A stretch of 64,000 bases of DNA, taken from contig NZ_JONV01000006.1 of the NCBI RefSeq assembly GCF_000712035.1, positions 372,001 to 436,000 on the forward strand, written 5' to 3'. Each line of letters opens with the position of its first letter. Position 1 is the first letter of the stretch. Positions 54,793 through 64,000 of this stretch are shown here, piece by piece. This DNA is from Salinicoccus luteus DSM 17002. GTDB lineage: Bacteria; Bacillota; Bacilli; Staphylococcales; Salinicoccaceae. A program made the position numbers and the translations under genes. The notes below the pieces were generated by a model. The model worked only from the letters and a program-made list of their open reading frames with translations. It did not search any database and was not told where the DNA came from.

Positions 54793-55463
54793 TGTTCGAG
54801 CACCTCTTTCAATGCATTTATCGTATCTGCAACTTCATTGAGTTTTTCAGTATTTGAAGAATTCCTTTTCAGATTCCCATAAATGTTCTGCTGATGTTCC
54901 AATTCCCTCTCCAGCTTTTCAATAAACGCCTGCTCCCTCTTTTCGAGGAGGACCGGCCCGAAAACCAGTTGTTCCTCATCGTATTCACTTGACCCAGCCT
55001 CACCAACGATAATTTCATAGAAATGACGTCCGTCCCTGATGACTGTTTCATCAATGATGGAGTAGCCCGATTCTTTAAGCACTTTCCTTACCGGATAGGT
55101 ATACGTATTTGCCTGAAGCACCAGGCGGGGCTGATTGCCGAGGTTTTGGAGGCCGTCTTCAAGTATTTCGGCAATGAGGGGCCCACCCATGCCGCAGATG
55201 GTGACGGTATCCACCGCATCATCCGGCGAGGCCACTTCCAGACCGGAACCAAATCGCGCCTCGATCCGGTCCTCCATGCCCTCCCTTCTGATGTTGTTCA
55301 CCGTGGAGTCGAAGGGCCCCTTCACCACTTCACCGCATATTGCCTGCCTGGCGGCCCCGTTCCTGATCGCTTCTATCGGAAGGTACGCATGATCGGAACC
55401 GATGTCGAGGAGCTTTTCCCCGATGATGAATTCTGAGACTTTCTGTAATCTTGCATCTAGCAT
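54789..55463 (-). CDS. trmK: tRNA (adenine-N1) methyltransferase TrmK
   Basis: A 224-residue methyltransferase that makes m1A22 in tRNA. The SAM loop LLDIGSDHAYLPI is near residues 18-30 and the catalytic segment TICGMGG near 82-88; a C-terminal coiled coil (about 155-224) is typical. The ATG at 55463 has GGAGG seven bases upstream. It is followed directly by the Nif3-like gene, the usual Bacillales pair, downstream of sigA-cccA. Confidence 0.9.
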   Translation of the reverse strand: MLDARLQKVSEFIIGEKLLDIGSDHAYLPIEAIRNGAARQAICGEVVKGPFDSTVNNIRREGMEDRIEARFGSGLEVASPDDAVDTVTICGMGGPLIAEILEDGLQNLGNQPRLVLQANTYTYPVRKVLKESGYSIIDETVIRDGRHFYEIIVGEAGSSEYDEEQLVFGPVLLEKREQAFIEKLERELEHQQNIYGNLKRNSSNTEKLNEVADTINALKEVLEQ

Positions 55464-55481
55464 TGCATTTCCTCCATATGA

Positions 55482-55516
55482 TAAAAATAAAGACTTCCAC
55501 ACGATGTGTGGAAGTC
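55482..55516 (-). terminator. Terminator after cccA
   Basis: GACTTCCACAC pairs with GTGTGGAAGTC around GAT; on the minus strand TTTATTTTTAT follows. Genes trmK-nif3 downstream must rely on read-through or their own promoter. Confidence 0.85.
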
Positions 55517-55529
55517 CATAATCAACAAA

Positions 55530-55913
55530 TTATTGTTCCGAGAAGAACTGGTACAGTGTAGACAGGTCTTCGTCTGCGATCTGATCCTGACTGAATGCAG
55601 GCATGGATCCGCGACCTTCCCTTACCGTAGTAGTAAAGTCTTCTTCAGAAAGACTGGTGCCCGCGAGTGCAGGTCCCATACCGCCTGAGAAGTCCTGTCC
55701 GTGACAGGATGCACAATTGTCACGTGCAAATCCTTCAGCGTCAAAATCTCCGGAAGAAGCTTCTTCGCCTCCGCCTTCTCCACCTTCTTCACTAGCCGTC
55801 TCTTCTCCTCCGCCTTCCTCTTCCTGGTTGGCGCCCTGAGAAGAAAGCAGGAATACAAGCCCGATGCCTAGGAAGATGATAAGTATAAAAGGCACGATCG
55901 GATTACGATTCAT
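55530..55913 (-). CDS. cccA: Membrane-anchored cytochrome c (c550-like, CccA)
   Basis: A 127-residue cytochrome. An N-terminal transmembrane helix (residues 7-25) anchors it outside the membrane; residues 31-55 are a Glu/Gly/Ser linker; the heme domain has C67-ASC-70-H71 and the axial M104 in GSMPAFS. It should carry electrons in respiration. It matches CccA, also encoded beside sigA in B. subtilis, but with a shorter heme domain and one helix. A promoter of TTTACT-17-TATAAA lies at 55954-55982. Confidence 0.88.
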   Translation of the reverse strand: MNRNPIVPFILIIFLGIGLVFLLSSQGANQEEEGGGEETASEEGGEGGGEEASSGDFDAEGFARDNCASCHGQDFSGGMGPALAGTSLSEEDFTTTVREGRGSMPAFSQDQIADEDLSTLYQFFSEQ

Positions 55914-55953
55914 AAAACAACCTCCCTAATCTCTTTGCAGAAACATATTCACA

Positions 55954-55982
55954 TTTATAATTGTATATTAAATATGAGTAAA
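55954..55982 (-). promoter_or_regulatory. Promoter of cccA
   Basis: On the minus strand TTTACT (55977-55982) and TATAAA (55954-55959) are 17 bases apart, about 40 bases before the cccA start codon. Confidence 0.6.
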
Positions 55983-56029
55983 GTCAAAAGATTTTTCAGA
56001 TAAAAATTTACACCGGGCAGGCTGCCCCA

Positions 56030-57139
56030 TTAATCCATGAAGTCTTTGAGGCGTTTGCTTCTGCTTGGGTGCCTCAGCTTCCTGAGGGCTTTCGCTTCAA
56101 TCTGTCTGATGCGCTCACGTGTCACACCGAACACTTTGCCCACTTCCTCAAGCGTTCTTGTCCTGCCGTCATCCAGTCCAAAGCGGAGTCTGAGGACATT
56201 TTCCTCACGGTCCGTAAGCGTATCGAGCACATCCTCGAGCTGCTCCTTCAGCAGTTCGTATGCAGCATGGTCGGATGGACTCTGTGCTTCCTGGTCCTCG
56301 ATGAAGTCTCCAAGATGGCTGTCATCCTCTTCCCCGATTGGTGTTTCAAGGGAGACCGGCTCCTGTGCAATCTTGAGGATTTCCCTGACTTTTTCAGCTG
56401 GGAGGTCCATCTCCTCGCCGATTTCTTCCGGTGTCGGTTCACGCCCCAGATCCTGGAGCAGCTGACGCTGGACCCGAATCAGCTTGTTGATCGTTTCCAC
56501 CATGTGGACCGGGATGCGGATGGTCCGCGCCTGGTCGGCAATAGCGCGCGTGATGGCCTGTCTGATCCACCATGTGGCATAGGTGGAGAACTTGAAGCCT
56601 TTGGAAAAGTCGAATTTTTCGACTGCTTTGATCAGGCCCATGTTCCCTTCCTGGATCAGGTCGAGGAAAAGCATGCCACGGCCGACATACCTTTTGGCAA
56701 TGCTGACAACAAGACGGAGGTTGGCTTCTGCCAGTCGGCTTTTCGCGACCTCATCACCCTGTTCAATCTTCTTGGCAAGTTCTATCTCTTCCTGGGCACT
56801 GAGAAGATCCACCCGCCCAATCTCTTTGAGATACATCCTTACAGGATCGTTTATTTTCACTCCAGGAGGCGCACTCATATCGTGAAGGTTGAGTTTTTCA
56901 TCAGAGTCTGTTGTATCTTTTTCATTTATAAGTTGGATGTCATTCTCATTTATTTCATCAAAAAATTCGTCCATTGCATCTGCATCGAGTTCGAAACTGG
57001 AAAGCTTGTCAGCGATTTCTTCGTGGGATAGATGACCTTGTGTCTTCCCTTTCTCTACCAGATGATTTTTGACCTGTTCTACAGATGTGAACAATTCGAC
57101 ATCTTTCAATTCGGTTGTCTTTACGTTTTTGTCTGCCAT
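56030..57139 (-). CDS. sigA: Primary sigma factor SigA (RpoD)
   Basis: A 369-residue housekeeping sigma factor. Region 1.2 begins near residue 100 ([16 protein letters not shown]), region 2 includes [18 protein letters not shown] and [12 protein letters not shown] near 155-205, and region 4.2 is [17 protein letters not shown] near 335-350. Length equals Bacillus SigA. It follows dnaG by 28 bases, forming the classic macromolecular synthesis pair, here without rpsU. Confidence 0.97.
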   Translation of the reverse strand: MADKNVKTTELKDVELFTSVEQVKNHLVEKGKTQGHLSHEEIADKLSSFELDADAMDEFFDEINENDIQLINEKDTTDSDEKLNLHDMSAPPGVKINDPVRMYLKEIGRVDLLSAQEEIELAKKIEQGDEVAKSRLAEANLRLVVSIAKRYVGRGMLFLDLIQEGNMGLIKAVEKFDFSKGFKFSTYATWWIRQAITRAIADQARTIRIPVHMVETINKLIRVQRQLLQDLGREPTPEEIGEEMDLPAEKVREILKIAQEPVSLETPIGEEDDSHLGDFIEDQEAQSPSDHAAYELLKEQLEDVLDTLTDREENVLRLRFGLDDGRTRTLEEVGKVFGVTRERIRQIEAKALRKLRHPSRSKRLKDFMD

Positions 57140-57167
57140 TTAAAGCCCTCCTATTCAGACTTCACAC

Positions 57168-58916
57168 TCACCTTTTATAGCGACTGTTAATCTCATTCAA
57201 CTGCTGTGCCAACTTGATCTGGAGTTCGATGTCATTGCTGTTTTCTGCTTCCTGCAGCTGCTGGTATAGCGACTGTTTCTCTTTCTCACTATTTCTAATA
57301 CCACTTAAGTCTTCTATATAATCATTTACTTCTTCGGTCGTGATATCTTCATTTATGAGCAGTTCTTCCACTTCTACAGCAGTGCTGAAGTATTCTCCTT
57401 CAATATATTGGCTGAATGATGATAATTCAAATTCATCATGTTTGTCAAAATATGCGCACAACCCTTTAAATATAACATAATAACGGGGTGCGGTTAATAC
57501 TTCTTCACTTATCTTGTCCTGGAAATTTAAAAATAGGTCCCGATCCTTCATCAGGGCCCGCAGGAGGTAGCGTTCCTTCCGCTCCCTGAGGGGCAGTTGC
57601 TTCAGAGGTCTGGCCACTGTTCCCATTGAAGATGCACCCGCCTGGTTCGGAACATTCTGCTCTATGGACTTGCGGTCCACTTTGTACAGCTGGCTGATGT
57701 GCTGGATCAGCCGTTCCCTGATCACCTGGTCTTTGACATATTTGAGGTGATCGGTAAGCATTTTGAGGTTGTTCGAGAAGGCCATATCATTGTTCATGCT
57801 TTCTTCGAGCAGATGCTCGGCCTTAAAGTGGATATAGTGCCGTTTTTCATTTTTAACGAGGTTCCGGAAGACTTCCGGCCCATACTTTTCTATATATTCA
57901 TCAGGGTCCATGCCTTTTGGCATCGAGATGATGAAGACGTTGAGGCCCCCCTCCAGGAGGTCGGCCCCCAGCGAGAGCTGTGCATTCTGTCCTGCCTGGT
58001 CACCATCGAACATCAGAGTGACATTGGATGCCAGGCGGTTCAGCACCTGGATATGCTGTTCGCTCAGGGCGGTTCCCATAAGACCTATGACATTGTTCAC
58101 ATCCGTCATCTTCACCTTGATGATGTCGAGGTGGCCTTCCATCAGGATGACTTCATCCTGCTTCCTGATATCCTTGCGGGCATCACTCAGGTTATAGAGG
58201 AGACGCCGCTTCTGGAATATGGATGTCTCTGGTGTATTCAAGTACTTCGGTTCCCGTCCATCCATGCTTCTTGCCGTATACCCGACAATATATCCCTGAT
58301 GATTCCTGATCGGAATCATAATCCGGCCGCTGAACCGGTCATAGTAGGAGAAGTTCTCTTCGTTACGTGAGATGACTCCGGCCTGGAAGGCAAGTTCCAG
58401 ACTGAACCCTTTATCGGACAGGGCATTTTTTGTGAAGTCGCGCATATCGGGTGCTATGCCGATCTTCTCCTTGCGTATGATATCCCCGGAAAACCCTCTA
58501 TCCTCGAGATACTTGAGGGCACCCTCACCTTCTTTTGTATGCATCAGTATATGATGATACAGATCGGTGAGATATTCATGGATTCTGATGAGCTGCATTT
58601 CACTGTCGTTTGCAACCTGTTCGGACGCGGCGATCTCGATGCCGAGTGGTTTTCCAAGTTTGCGGACTGCATCAGCAAACGAGACGTTCTCGACCTCCAT
58701 GTAGAACTGCAGGACATTGCCGCCCTTCTTGCATCCGAAACAATGGCATATCTGCTTATCCGGACTGACTGTGAATGAAGGCGTCTTTTCATTGTGGAAC
58801 GGACAGAGACCGACATAGTTCCGTCCCCTTTTTTCCAGCTTGATATAACTGGATACAAGTTCAGTGATGTCGGTCCCCTGTTTAACTGCTTCTACTGTTT
58901 CATCTGGTATTCTCAA
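57168..58916 (-). CDS. dnaG: DNA primase
   Basis: A 582-residue primase that makes RNA primers at the replication fork. The N-terminal zinc domain has C38, H41, C59 and C62 (CPFH then HCFGC); the TOPRIM domain includes MEGHLDIIKV near 260-269 and MFDGDQAGQNA near 305-315; a DnaB-binding helical domain ends the protein. Starts at an ATG five bases after ppsR. Forms an operon with sigA. Confidence 0.95.
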   Translation of the reverse strand: MRIPDETVEAVKQGTDITELVSSYIKLEKRGRNYVGLCPFHNEKTPSFTVSPDKQICHCFGCKKGGNVLQFYMEVENVSFADAVRKLGKPLGIEIAASEQVANDSEMQLIRIHEYLTDLYHHILMHTKEGEGALKYLEDRGFSGDIIRKEKIGIAPDMRDFTKNALSDKGFSLELAFQAGVISRNEENFSYYDRFSGRIMIPIRNHQGYIVGYTARSMDGREPKYLNTPETSIFQKRRLLYNLSDARKDIRKQDEVILMEGHLDIIKVKMTDVNNVIGLMGTALSEQHIQVLNRLASNVTLMFDGDQAGQNAQLSLGADLLEGGLNVFIISMPKGMDPDEYIEKYGPEVFRNLVKNEKRHYIHFKAEHLLEESMNNDMAFSNNLKMLTDHLKYVKDQVIRERLIQHISQLYKVDRKSIEQNVPNQAGASSMGTVARPLKQLPLRERKERYLLRALMKDRDLFLNFQDKISEEVLTAPRYYVIFKGLCAYFDKHDEFELSSFSQYIEGEYFSTAVEVEELLINEDITTEEVNDYIEDLSGIRNSEKEKQSLYQQLQEAENSNDIELQIKLAQQLNEINSRYKR

Positions 58917-58921
58917 TCACA

Positions 58922-59746
58922 TCATCCTTTAATGTCGAGTCTTCCTTCGACATAATCCAAAATTTCGTTCGCGGTTTCTTCAATCGCCTTTTCCGATACG
59001 TCGATGACCGGACAGCCGATCTTCCCTATCACTTCATTGAAATAGTCCAGCTCCTCCTCGATCCTCTGGTCATTGGCATAGCTTGCCGTATTCTTGAGGC
59101 CGAGCTGTGCAAGCCTTTCTTTTCTTATCTTGTTCAATGAAGTCGGGTTGATCTTCAGGCCGACACATTTTTTCGGATCCACATTATAAAGTTCCTTCGG
59201 CGGTGTAACTTCGGGCACAAGCGGCACGTTCATCACCTTGTACTTCTTATGGGCAAGGTATTGCGAGAGCGGTGTCTTGGATGTCCTCGATACACCGATC
59301 AGAACGATGTCCGCCTTGTCCAGGCCACTCGCATCCTTGCCGTCATCGTACTTGACCGCAAATTCGATCGCCTCGATCTTCTTGAAATAGTCCTCATCGA
59401 GACGATGGACACGCCCCGGCTCGTAATATGGCGCCTCCTCTGTCCGGCCTTCCAATACGTTCATCAGTGGACCCATGATGTCCACAGAAGGGACATTTTC
59501 CGCCTGCAGCTCCTGCTTTATATATTTCCTGAGATCGGGTGTGATGATTGTGAATACGACGATGGCATTCTTGCTTTTGGCAAGGTCGATGACATCATCC
59601 ACATTCTCCTCCGATTCTATATATGGATAGCGGATCAGCACTTCATCGGATTCTTCTATATTGAACTGCGACAGGCATGCCTTGGCCACCAGTTCACCAG
59701 TCTCCCCGACGGAATCCGAGGCAATGATCACTTTTATCTTAGACAT
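58922..59746 (-). CDS. Pyruvate, phosphate dikinase regulatory protein
   Basis: A 274-residue DUF299 bifunctional kinase/pyrophosphorylase that turns pyruvate, phosphate dikinase off and on by phosphorylating a threonine. The N-terminal [16 protein letters not shown] and the P-loop [11 protein letters not shown] near residues 152-162 are diagnostic. It follows ccpN by 12 bases; B. subtilis has the same ccpN-yqfL pair, where YqfL is also linked to gluconeogenic control. Confidence 0.93.
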   Translation of the reverse strand: MSKIKVIIASDSVGETGELVAKACLSQFNIEESDEVLIRYPYIESEENVDDVIDLAKSKNAIVVFTIITPDLRKYIKQELQAENVPSVDIMGPLMNVLEGRTEEAPYYEPGRVHRLDEDYFKKIEAIEFAVKYDDGKDASGLDKADIVLIGVSRTSKTPLSQYLAHKKYKVMNVPLVPEVTPPKELYNVDPKKCVGLKINPTSLNKIRKERLAQLGLKNTASYANDQRIEEELDYFNEVIGKIGCPVIDVSEKAIEETANEILDYVEGRLDIKG

Positions 59747-59758
59747 TCAAACACTTCC

Positions 59759-60376
59759 TTATTCCATGAGATTAACAAATACTCTTGTAATGGTGGTCTT
59801 CGTAATCCGCCCAATCACCTGGTCGATGCCGTCCCGCTCCTCGACGACGGGAAGGGAATCGATCTGCTTCTCGATCAACTGATTTGCTGCATAGATCAGA
59901 AGGTCGTTCGGATAGCAGATGGTGATGTTCGGCTTTCTGGTCATGATGACGCTCACCGGCGTCTTTTCTATATCATTTGAGCCCATCGTCCCCCTCAGCA
60001 GGTCCTTGCGTGAAATGACGCCTACCAATGCCTTGTTGTTGTCGATGGCATACAGTGTCCCCACATCCTCGAGAAACATCTTGACCACCGCCTCGTATAT
60101 GGAGGTGTCCTCTTTGATCAGAATTGGCACACTCTGGACTTCGCTGACAAGTATGTTCCTTATTTTGGAAGTCATTACTTCCTCCGACTCCTTGCCGGTA
60201 TAGAAGTAGCCGACCCGGGGTCTTGCATCAAGATATCCCGACATGGTCAATATGGCCAGGTCAGGTCTGAGTGTCGCCCGTGTCAGCGACAGCTGCTCAG
60301 CAATCTTGCTGCCAGTGATTGGACCATGCTGCTTTACTATTTTGAGTATTTTTTCCTGTCTCTCATTCAGTTCCAT
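59759..60376 (-). CDS. ccpN: Transcriptional repressor CcpN
   Basis: A 205-residue regulator with an N-terminal winged helix (about residues 1-60, GSKIAEQLSLTRATLRPDL) and two CBS domains (about 75-130 and 140-200) that bind nucleotides. In B. subtilis CcpN represses gluconeogenic genes on glucose. The ATG at 60376 follows GGGAGTGAGG; the frame to 60448 crosses the divergent glyS promoter region. First gene of ccpN-ppsR. Confidence 0.9.
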   Translation of the reverse strand: MELNERQEKILKIVKQHGPITGSKIAEQLSLTRATLRPDLAILTMSGYLDARPRVGYFYTGKESEEVMTSKIRNILVSEVQSVPILIKEDTSIYEAVVKMFLEDVGTLYAIDNNKALVGVISRKDLLRGTMGSNDIEKTPVSVIMTRKPNITICYPNDLLIYAANQLIEKQIDSLPVVEERDGIDQVIGRITKTTITRVFVNLME

Positions 60377-60440
60377 GCCCTCACTCCCAACACACCCAAT
60401 TATAATACATTCAGCGGAATAAAGAAATATACACAAAAGA

Positions 60441-60469
60441 TTGCACAAAAATCAAACTGTGGATATAAT
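60441..60469 (+). promoter_or_regulatory. Promoter of glyS
   Basis: TTGCAC (60441-60446) and TATAAT (60464-60469) are 17 bases apart. Transcription would start near 60476, at the beginning of the T-box leader. Confidence 0.75.
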
Positions 60470-60475
60470 GGGAAT

Positions 60476-60640
60476 GAAGCGAGTTAAGGATGGTGCGAGC
60501 TTAACATTGAATTGGCATATTATACTGAAGATAAAAGTGGATATAAAAGCGGAGTGTCTACACTAATTGGGGTGGAACCGCGGGCTATGCTCGTCCCCGG
60601 ATAACATTAATGTTATCCGGGGACGTTTATTTTTATCCAC
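60476..60640 (+). promoter_or_regulatory. T-box riboswitch (glycine), glyS leader
   Basis: The T-box sequence GGGGTGGAACCGCGG is at 60569-60583. Stem I precedes it, with the conserved distal region GGATGGTGCGA and a likely specifier codon GGC (glycine) at 60514-60516 followed by A. GGGG (60569-60572) can pair with CCCC (60595-60598) as antiterminator; the competing terminator is a 34-base perfect palindrome (60592-60625) followed by TTTATTTTT. Uncharged tRNA-Gly should let transcription continue. Confidence 0.92.
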
Positions 60641-60682
60641 CATCTTTAACTCTGAATATTCAAATGTAAGGAGTCGGATCAA

Positions 60683-62059
60683 ATGGAAATGGAAACGATT
60701 GTGAATTTGGCAAAGACGAGAGGATTTGTATTCCCGGGTAGCGAAATATATGGCGGCCTTGCGAACACTTGGGATTACGGCCCACTCGGCGTCGAACTCA
60801 AAAATAATGTCAAGCAGGCATGGTGGAAGAAGTTCATCCAGGAATCCCCATACAATGTCGGACTGGATGCAGCAATACTGATGAATCCAAAGACATGGGA
60901 AGCATCCGGACACCTCGGGAACTTCAACGACCCGATGATCGACTGTAAGGCATGCAAGTCCCGTCACCGTGCAGACAAGCTGATCGAGGATGTCATCCAG
61001 AAGGAAGATGATTCCTTCGTTGCGGACGGCCTGAGCTTCGACGAGATGAAGAATATCATCGAGGAGCGTGATATCAAGTGTCCGAACTGTGGTGCACATG
61101 ACTACACGGAGATCAGACAGTTCAACCTGATGTTCAAGACATTCCAGGGTGTCACTGAATCCTCAACCAATGAAATTTTCCTGAGGCCGGAAACGGCACA
61201 GGGCATATTCGTCAACTACAAGAATGCACAGCGCACGATGCGCAAGAAGCTGCCTTTTGGCATCGGCCAGGTCGGCAAATCGTTCCGTAACGAAATCACA
61301 CCCGGCAACTTCACCTTCAGAACACGTGAATTCGATCAGATGGAACTTGAATTCTTCTGCAAACCGGGTACGGAAATCGAGTGGCAGAACTACTGGAAGG
61401 ATTTCGCCGTCAAATGGCTTCAGGATCTGAACATGACGGATGCGAATACGAGACTCAGGGATCATGATGATGATGAACTGAGCCACTACTCCAATGCGAC
61501 GACGGACATCGAGTACAAGTTCCCATTCGGCTGGGGAGAACTGTGGGGTATAGCGAGCCGTACGGACTTCGATCTGCGCCAGCACATGGAGCATTCGAAT
61601 GAAGACTTCACATACCATGACCAGGAGACGGGTGAGAAGTTCATCCCGTACTGCATCGAGCCTTCACTCGGCCTTGACCGTGTCGCCCTCGCCTTCCTGT
61701 GCGATGCCTATGACGAAGAGGAGCTCGAGAACGGCGAAAAGCGCACAGTGCTCAGATTCCATCCGCAGCTTGCACCATTCAAGGCGGCGGTACTGCCACT
61801 ATCGAAAAAGCTGAGCGGTGACGCAATCAAGGTATTCGAAAAGATTGCCGGAGACTTCAACGTCGAATTCGATGAATCCCAATCCATCGGAAAGCGCTAC
61901 AGACGCCAGGATGAAATCGGCACACCATACTGCATCACTTTCGACTTCGATTCCCTCGATGACAATAAAGTGACGGTCAGGGACCGTGATACGATGGAAC
62001 AGACACGCGTGGCGATCGATGAACTGAATGATTTCCTCAAGGAAAAAATAAAATACTAG
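60683..62059 (+). CDS. glyS: Glycyl-tRNA synthetase (single-chain dimeric type)
   Basis: A 458-residue class II synthetase charging tRNA-Gly. It is the single-chain alpha-2 type used by staphylococci, archaea and eukaryotes, not the two-subunit GlyQ/GlyS of many bacteria. Motif 2 segment ([25 protein letters not shown], in parts FRNEITP and [11 protein letters not shown]) lies near 211-235 and motif 3 ([14 protein letters not shown]) near 327-340. A four-Cys zinc knuckle ([16 protein letters not shown]) lies near 93 and 134. AAGGAG is nine bases before the ATG. Confidence 0.96.
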   Translation: MEMETIVNLAKTRGFVFPGSEIYGGLANTWDYGPLGVELKNNVKQAWWKKFIQESPYNVGLDAAILMNPKTWEASGHLGNFNDPMIDCKACKSRHRADKLIEDVIQKEDDSFVADGLSFDEMKNIIEERDIKCPNCGAHDYTEIRQFNLMFKTFQGVTESSTNEIFLRPETAQGIFVNYKNAQRTMRKKLPFGIGQVGKSFRNEITPGNFTFRTREFDQMELEFFCKPGTEIEWQNYWKDFAVKWLQDLNMTDANTRLRDHDDDELSHYSNATTDIEYKFPFGWGELWGIASRTDFDLRQHMEHSNEDFTYHDQETGEKFIPYCIEPSLGLDRVALAFLCDAYDEEELENGEKRTVLRFHPQLAPFKAAVLPLSKKLSGDAIKVFEKIAGDFNVEFDESQSIGKRYRRQDEIGTPYCITFDFDSLDDNKVTVRDRDTMEQTRVAIDELNDFLKEKIKY

Positions 62060-62063
62060 ACGC

Positions 62064-62096
62064 AAAAACGGCAAAGTCTCGACTTTGCCGTTTTTA
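62064..62096. terminator. Bidirectional terminator, glyS / recO
   Basis: A perfect 14-base-pair stem (62064-62077 with 62082-62095) around CTCG. The recO stop codon lies in its outer end; T runs are on both sides. Confidence 0.88.
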
Positions 62097-62837
62097 TAAT
62101 GTCTGTATCAGCCGCCTTGATTTGAAATAGACGCCGGTGTATTCATCATATATCATTTCGACAAATGACAGCAGAAGTGCTGCATTGTCTTTTGAGATCC
62201 GGATCGAATCCACCTGATCGACCGGGGTATGCTTCATATAGCCGGCCAGGTAGAGGACACGGTTGCTGATGGGCACCGCACGGTGGGACGTCTCTTCATC
62301 GATGCATCGTGCACAGAGCACACTGTGGTAGTTGAAGGAATAGTGGGAAAACAGGGACCTGTCCGTCCCTCCACACACTGCACATTCATCGACATTGATC
62401 TGGCCCCCGTAGTACGGCAGCATCTTGATGGCGGTAAATGATACTACACCCGCCGGTTCACTCTCTGCCTCGAGCAGTGAAAGCGACTTGATCATGAGAC
62501 GGTAGAAGCTCTCCTGCTGCATCTCCTCCTCAAGCGCCCGGGTGATGAGCTCCATGATATAGGAAGCATATGTGTAGATGACGAAATCCCCGTTCACCCG
62601 CTTGAACGGCTGGATGACATCCACCTCATTCAGCATTCCCATCCCCTTGAAACGGTTGTAGGTGAACAGCACTTCCTTCAGCCCCTGCCTCAGGACGATG
62701 AAGGGACTTTTCGTCTTGTTGAACCCTCTTGCCATCAAAGGGACCTGGGCGCCGTCTTCTGTCAATATGGTAATGATCCGGCTGGACTCGCTGTAGTTGG
62801 TCTGCCGGATCATTACACCTTTATGCTGATATATCAT
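62094..62837 (-). CDS. recO: DNA repair protein RecO
   Basis: A 247-residue recombination mediator that anneals DNA and loads RecA with RecR. It has an N-terminal OB-fold (about 1-80) and a helical domain with a zinc knuckle, CAVCGG near residues 147-152 and CARC near 173-176. It ends in the shared terminator with glyS. It lies eight bases after era in the cdd-era-recO operon, as in many Firmicutes. Confidence 0.94.
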   Translation of the reverse strand: MIYQHKGVMIRQTNYSESSRIITILTEDGAQVPLMARGFNKTKSPFIVLRQGLKEVLFTYNRFKGMGMLNEVDVIQPFKRVNGDFVIYTYASYIMELITRALEEEMQQESFYRLMIKSLSLLEAESEPAGVVSFTAIKMLPYYGGQINVDECAVCGGTDRSLFSHYSFNYHSVLCARCIDEETSHRAVPISNRVLYLAGYMKHTPVDQVDSIRISKDNAALLLSFVEMIYDEYTGVYFKSRRLIQTL

Positions 62838-62845
62838 CCGTCGTT

Positions 62846-63751
62846 CTAATACTCCTCGTCCCGATAGCCGAGCGAGCGGATGAATTGTGACTTGTTGCGC
62901 CAGTCCTTCTGTACTTTCACCCAGAGCTCAAGATATACCCTGCTGCCGAGCAGGTTCTCAATATCGGTGCGGGCAAGCTTGCCGATCTCCTTGAGCATCT
63001 TGCCATTCTTGCCGATGACCATCCCTTTTTGTGAATCGCGTTCAACGTAGATTACTGCGGCGACATTGATCGTCCCCCGGTCATCCGCCTTCATGCGCTC
63101 CACTTCGACGCCGATTGCATGCGGTATTTCCTGACTCGTCAGGTGCAGTGCCTTTTCACGGATGAGCTCACCTACGATGAAGTGTTCCGGATGGTCCGTA
63201 ATCCGATCTTCCGGATAATACATCGGCCCTTCCGGGAGGTAGCCCTCGATGACTTCAAGCAGCCGGTCGACATTATTGCCCTGCAGCGCAGAAATGGGTA
63301 CAACTTCGGCAAAAGGCAGCTTGTCCTTATACACCTCGATCTGTTCGATGAGCTTGTCCGGATGTACCAGGTCTATCTTGTTCATTACAAGGATGATCGG
63401 GGTTTCCGTGTTTTTGAGCATGTCGATGATATACTCGTCACCGCGGCCGATCTCTTCTGCAACATTTACAAGGAACAGTATTGCTTCCGTCTCCCTCAGT
63501 GTATTCCTTGCCACCTTCATCATATGCTCCCCAAGCTGGTGCTTCGGCTTGTGGATGCCGGGTGTATCTATGAAGATCATCTGGCTTGCTTCTGTCGTAT
63601 GGACGCCCTGTATCTTGTTTCTTGTCGTCTGCGGCTTATCCGACATGATCGCCACTTTCTGGCCGAGAACCTTATTCATGAAAGTCGACTTGCCGACATT
63701 CGGCCGCCCGATGATGCTGATGAAGCCTGATTTGAATCCTTTTTCTGTCAT
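62846..63751 (-). CDS. era: GTPase Era
   Basis: A 301-residue GTPase needed for 30S ribosome maturation. G motifs are GRPNVGKST (residues 15-23), DTPGIHKP near 62-69 and NKIDL near 124-128; the KH domain near 225-280 ([13 protein letters not shown]) binds the 3' end of 16S rRNA. The ATG overlaps the cdd stop by four bases, the classic cdd-era coupling. Confidence 0.96.
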   Translation of the reverse strand: MTEKGFKSGFISIIGRPNVGKSTFMNKVLGQKVAIMSDKPQTTRNKIQGVHTTEASQMIFIDTPGIHKPKHQLGEHMMKVARNTLRETEAILFLVNVAEEIGRGDEYIIDMLKNTETPIILVMNKIDLVHPDKLIEQIEVYKDKLPFAEVVPISALQGNNVDRLLEVIEGYLPEGPMYYPEDRITDHPEHFIVGELIREKALHLTSQEIPHAIGVEVERMKADDRGTINVAAVIYVERDSQKGMVIGKNGKMLKEIGKLARTDIENLLGSRVYLELWVKVQKDWRNKSQFIRSLGYRDEEY

Positions 63752-64000
63752 AATTCCATATCCTTCCCTGAAAAGCCGAGCGGCAGCAGATCATCCACAG
63801 TACGCTTGATGACCTTGCCGTCCGTGTTGGCCAAGTATACAGGCATATCATCATCACACAGCTCCTTCATGACCTGACGGCAAGTGCCGCAAGGGCTTGA
63901 AGGTTCTTCCGAATCCGTGATGACCACAATCGCCTTGAATTTCTTGATATTATTGGAATAGGCGCTGACCAGTGCACTGCGCTCTGCACATATTGTTGCA
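63748..64000 (-). CDS. cdd: Cytidine deaminase, C-terminal part (cut by window edge)
   Basis: The last 83 residues of a cytidine deaminase, which converts cytidine to uridine. The zinc motifs are visible: CAERSAL with its Cys and catalytic-region Glu, and PCGTCRQV with the two zinc cysteines. The N-terminal roughly 50 residues lie beyond the right edge. It is upstream of era in the same operon and its stop codon overlaps the era start. Confidence 0.93.
   Translation of the reverse strand, partial: ATICAERSALVSAYSNNIKKFKAIVVITDSEEPSSPCGTCRQVMKELCDDDMPVYLANTDGKVIKRTVDDLLPLGFSGKDMEL

Noticed and set aside
55983-56029. Terminator after sigA
   Set aside because: GGGC-N5-GCCC is too short and its T run is interrupted; support is weak.
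56069-57031. Open frame of 320 codons opposite sigA
   Set aside because: Antisense to a highly conserved gene with complete motifs, and no domain recognised.
1-64000. CRISPR arrays, insertion sequences, prophage, tRNA or rRNA genes
   Set aside because: No regularly spaced repeats, transposase or phage genes, or cloverleaf-like sequences were noticed on reading both strands.

Overview
This window is ordinary chromosomal core DNA of a low-to-mid GC Gram-positive bacterium of the order Bacillales. Gene order follows the Bacillus subtilis bkd-recN-argR-dxs-xse-nusB-acc-efp-gcv-comG-glcK-pst-sodA-ispG-zur-nfo-ispH-sigA-dnaG-recO-era segment almost throughout, but sporulation genes are absent where Bacillus carries them: there is no spoIIIA operon between efp and accB. 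Several proteins look staphylococcal, including a PBP3-like class B penicillin-binding protein beside sodA, a single-chain glycyl-tRNA synthetase and a short ComGA. I infer a non-sporulating member of the Staphylococcaceae, perhaps a moderate halophile such as Salinicoccus or Jeotgalicoccus. Unlike Staphylococcus, which makes isoprenoids by the mevalonate route, the window carries dxs, ispG and ispH of the MEP pathway. The species is not proven by this window.

Layout, left to right. 1-2.8 kb: branched-chain acyl-CoA genes ptb-bcd-buk (buk cut by the edge) and a divergent DUF2627 gene. 2.8-14.5 kb: a leftward run reading accB-accC-asp23-nusB-xseA-xseB-ispA, then dxs-tlyA, then argR-recN, with pepQ-efp upstream. 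14.6-17.7 kb: a rightward lipoprotein, a DUF1385 gene and a small membrane protein, then lipM and a rhodanese-like gene. 17.8-26 kb: the gcvT-gcvPA-gcvPB glycine cleavage operon under a glycine riboswitch, aroK, and the comG competence pilus operon including a previously easy-to-miss 57-residue last gene. 26-34 kb: small DUF2626 and DUF2759 proteins, a metallo-beta-lactamase-fold hydrolase, argGH under ARG boxes, an SDR, and the 5-FCL/rhomboid/yqgQ/glcK operon. 34-42.6 kb: the pstSCAB-phoU phosphate operon with a Pho box, PBP3, sodA and a DUF1189 protein. 42.7-50.3 kb: ispG, a LysR regulator with a sarcosine/N-methyltryptophan oxidase-like flavoprotein, a GntR-ABC transporter operon, and the znuC-znuB-zur zinc operon with Zur boxes. 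50.3-64 kb: nfo, cshB, ispH, nif3-trmK, a lipid- or helix-anchored cytochrome c, dnaG-sigA, ccpN-ppsR, T-box-controlled glyS, recO, era and the 3' part of cdd.

The genes connect in several ways. Glycine cleavage (gcvTPAPB) needs lipoylation, and LipM, which starts lipoylation on GcvH, sits next to it. The branched-chain genes make acyl-CoA primers, and the acetyl-CoA carboxylase subunits feed fatty acid synthesis. Dxs, IspG, IspH and IspA form much of the route to farnesyl diphosphate. ArgR sits in the same window as its likely target argGH, and Zur as the last gene of its own zinc uptake operon.

The only stretch of more than 300 bases without a gene is 60377-60682. It holds the glyS promoter and T-box leader. 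No tRNA, rRNA, insertion sequence, prophage or CRISPR array was seen. Junctions between convergent genes each carry one shared hairpin terminator.
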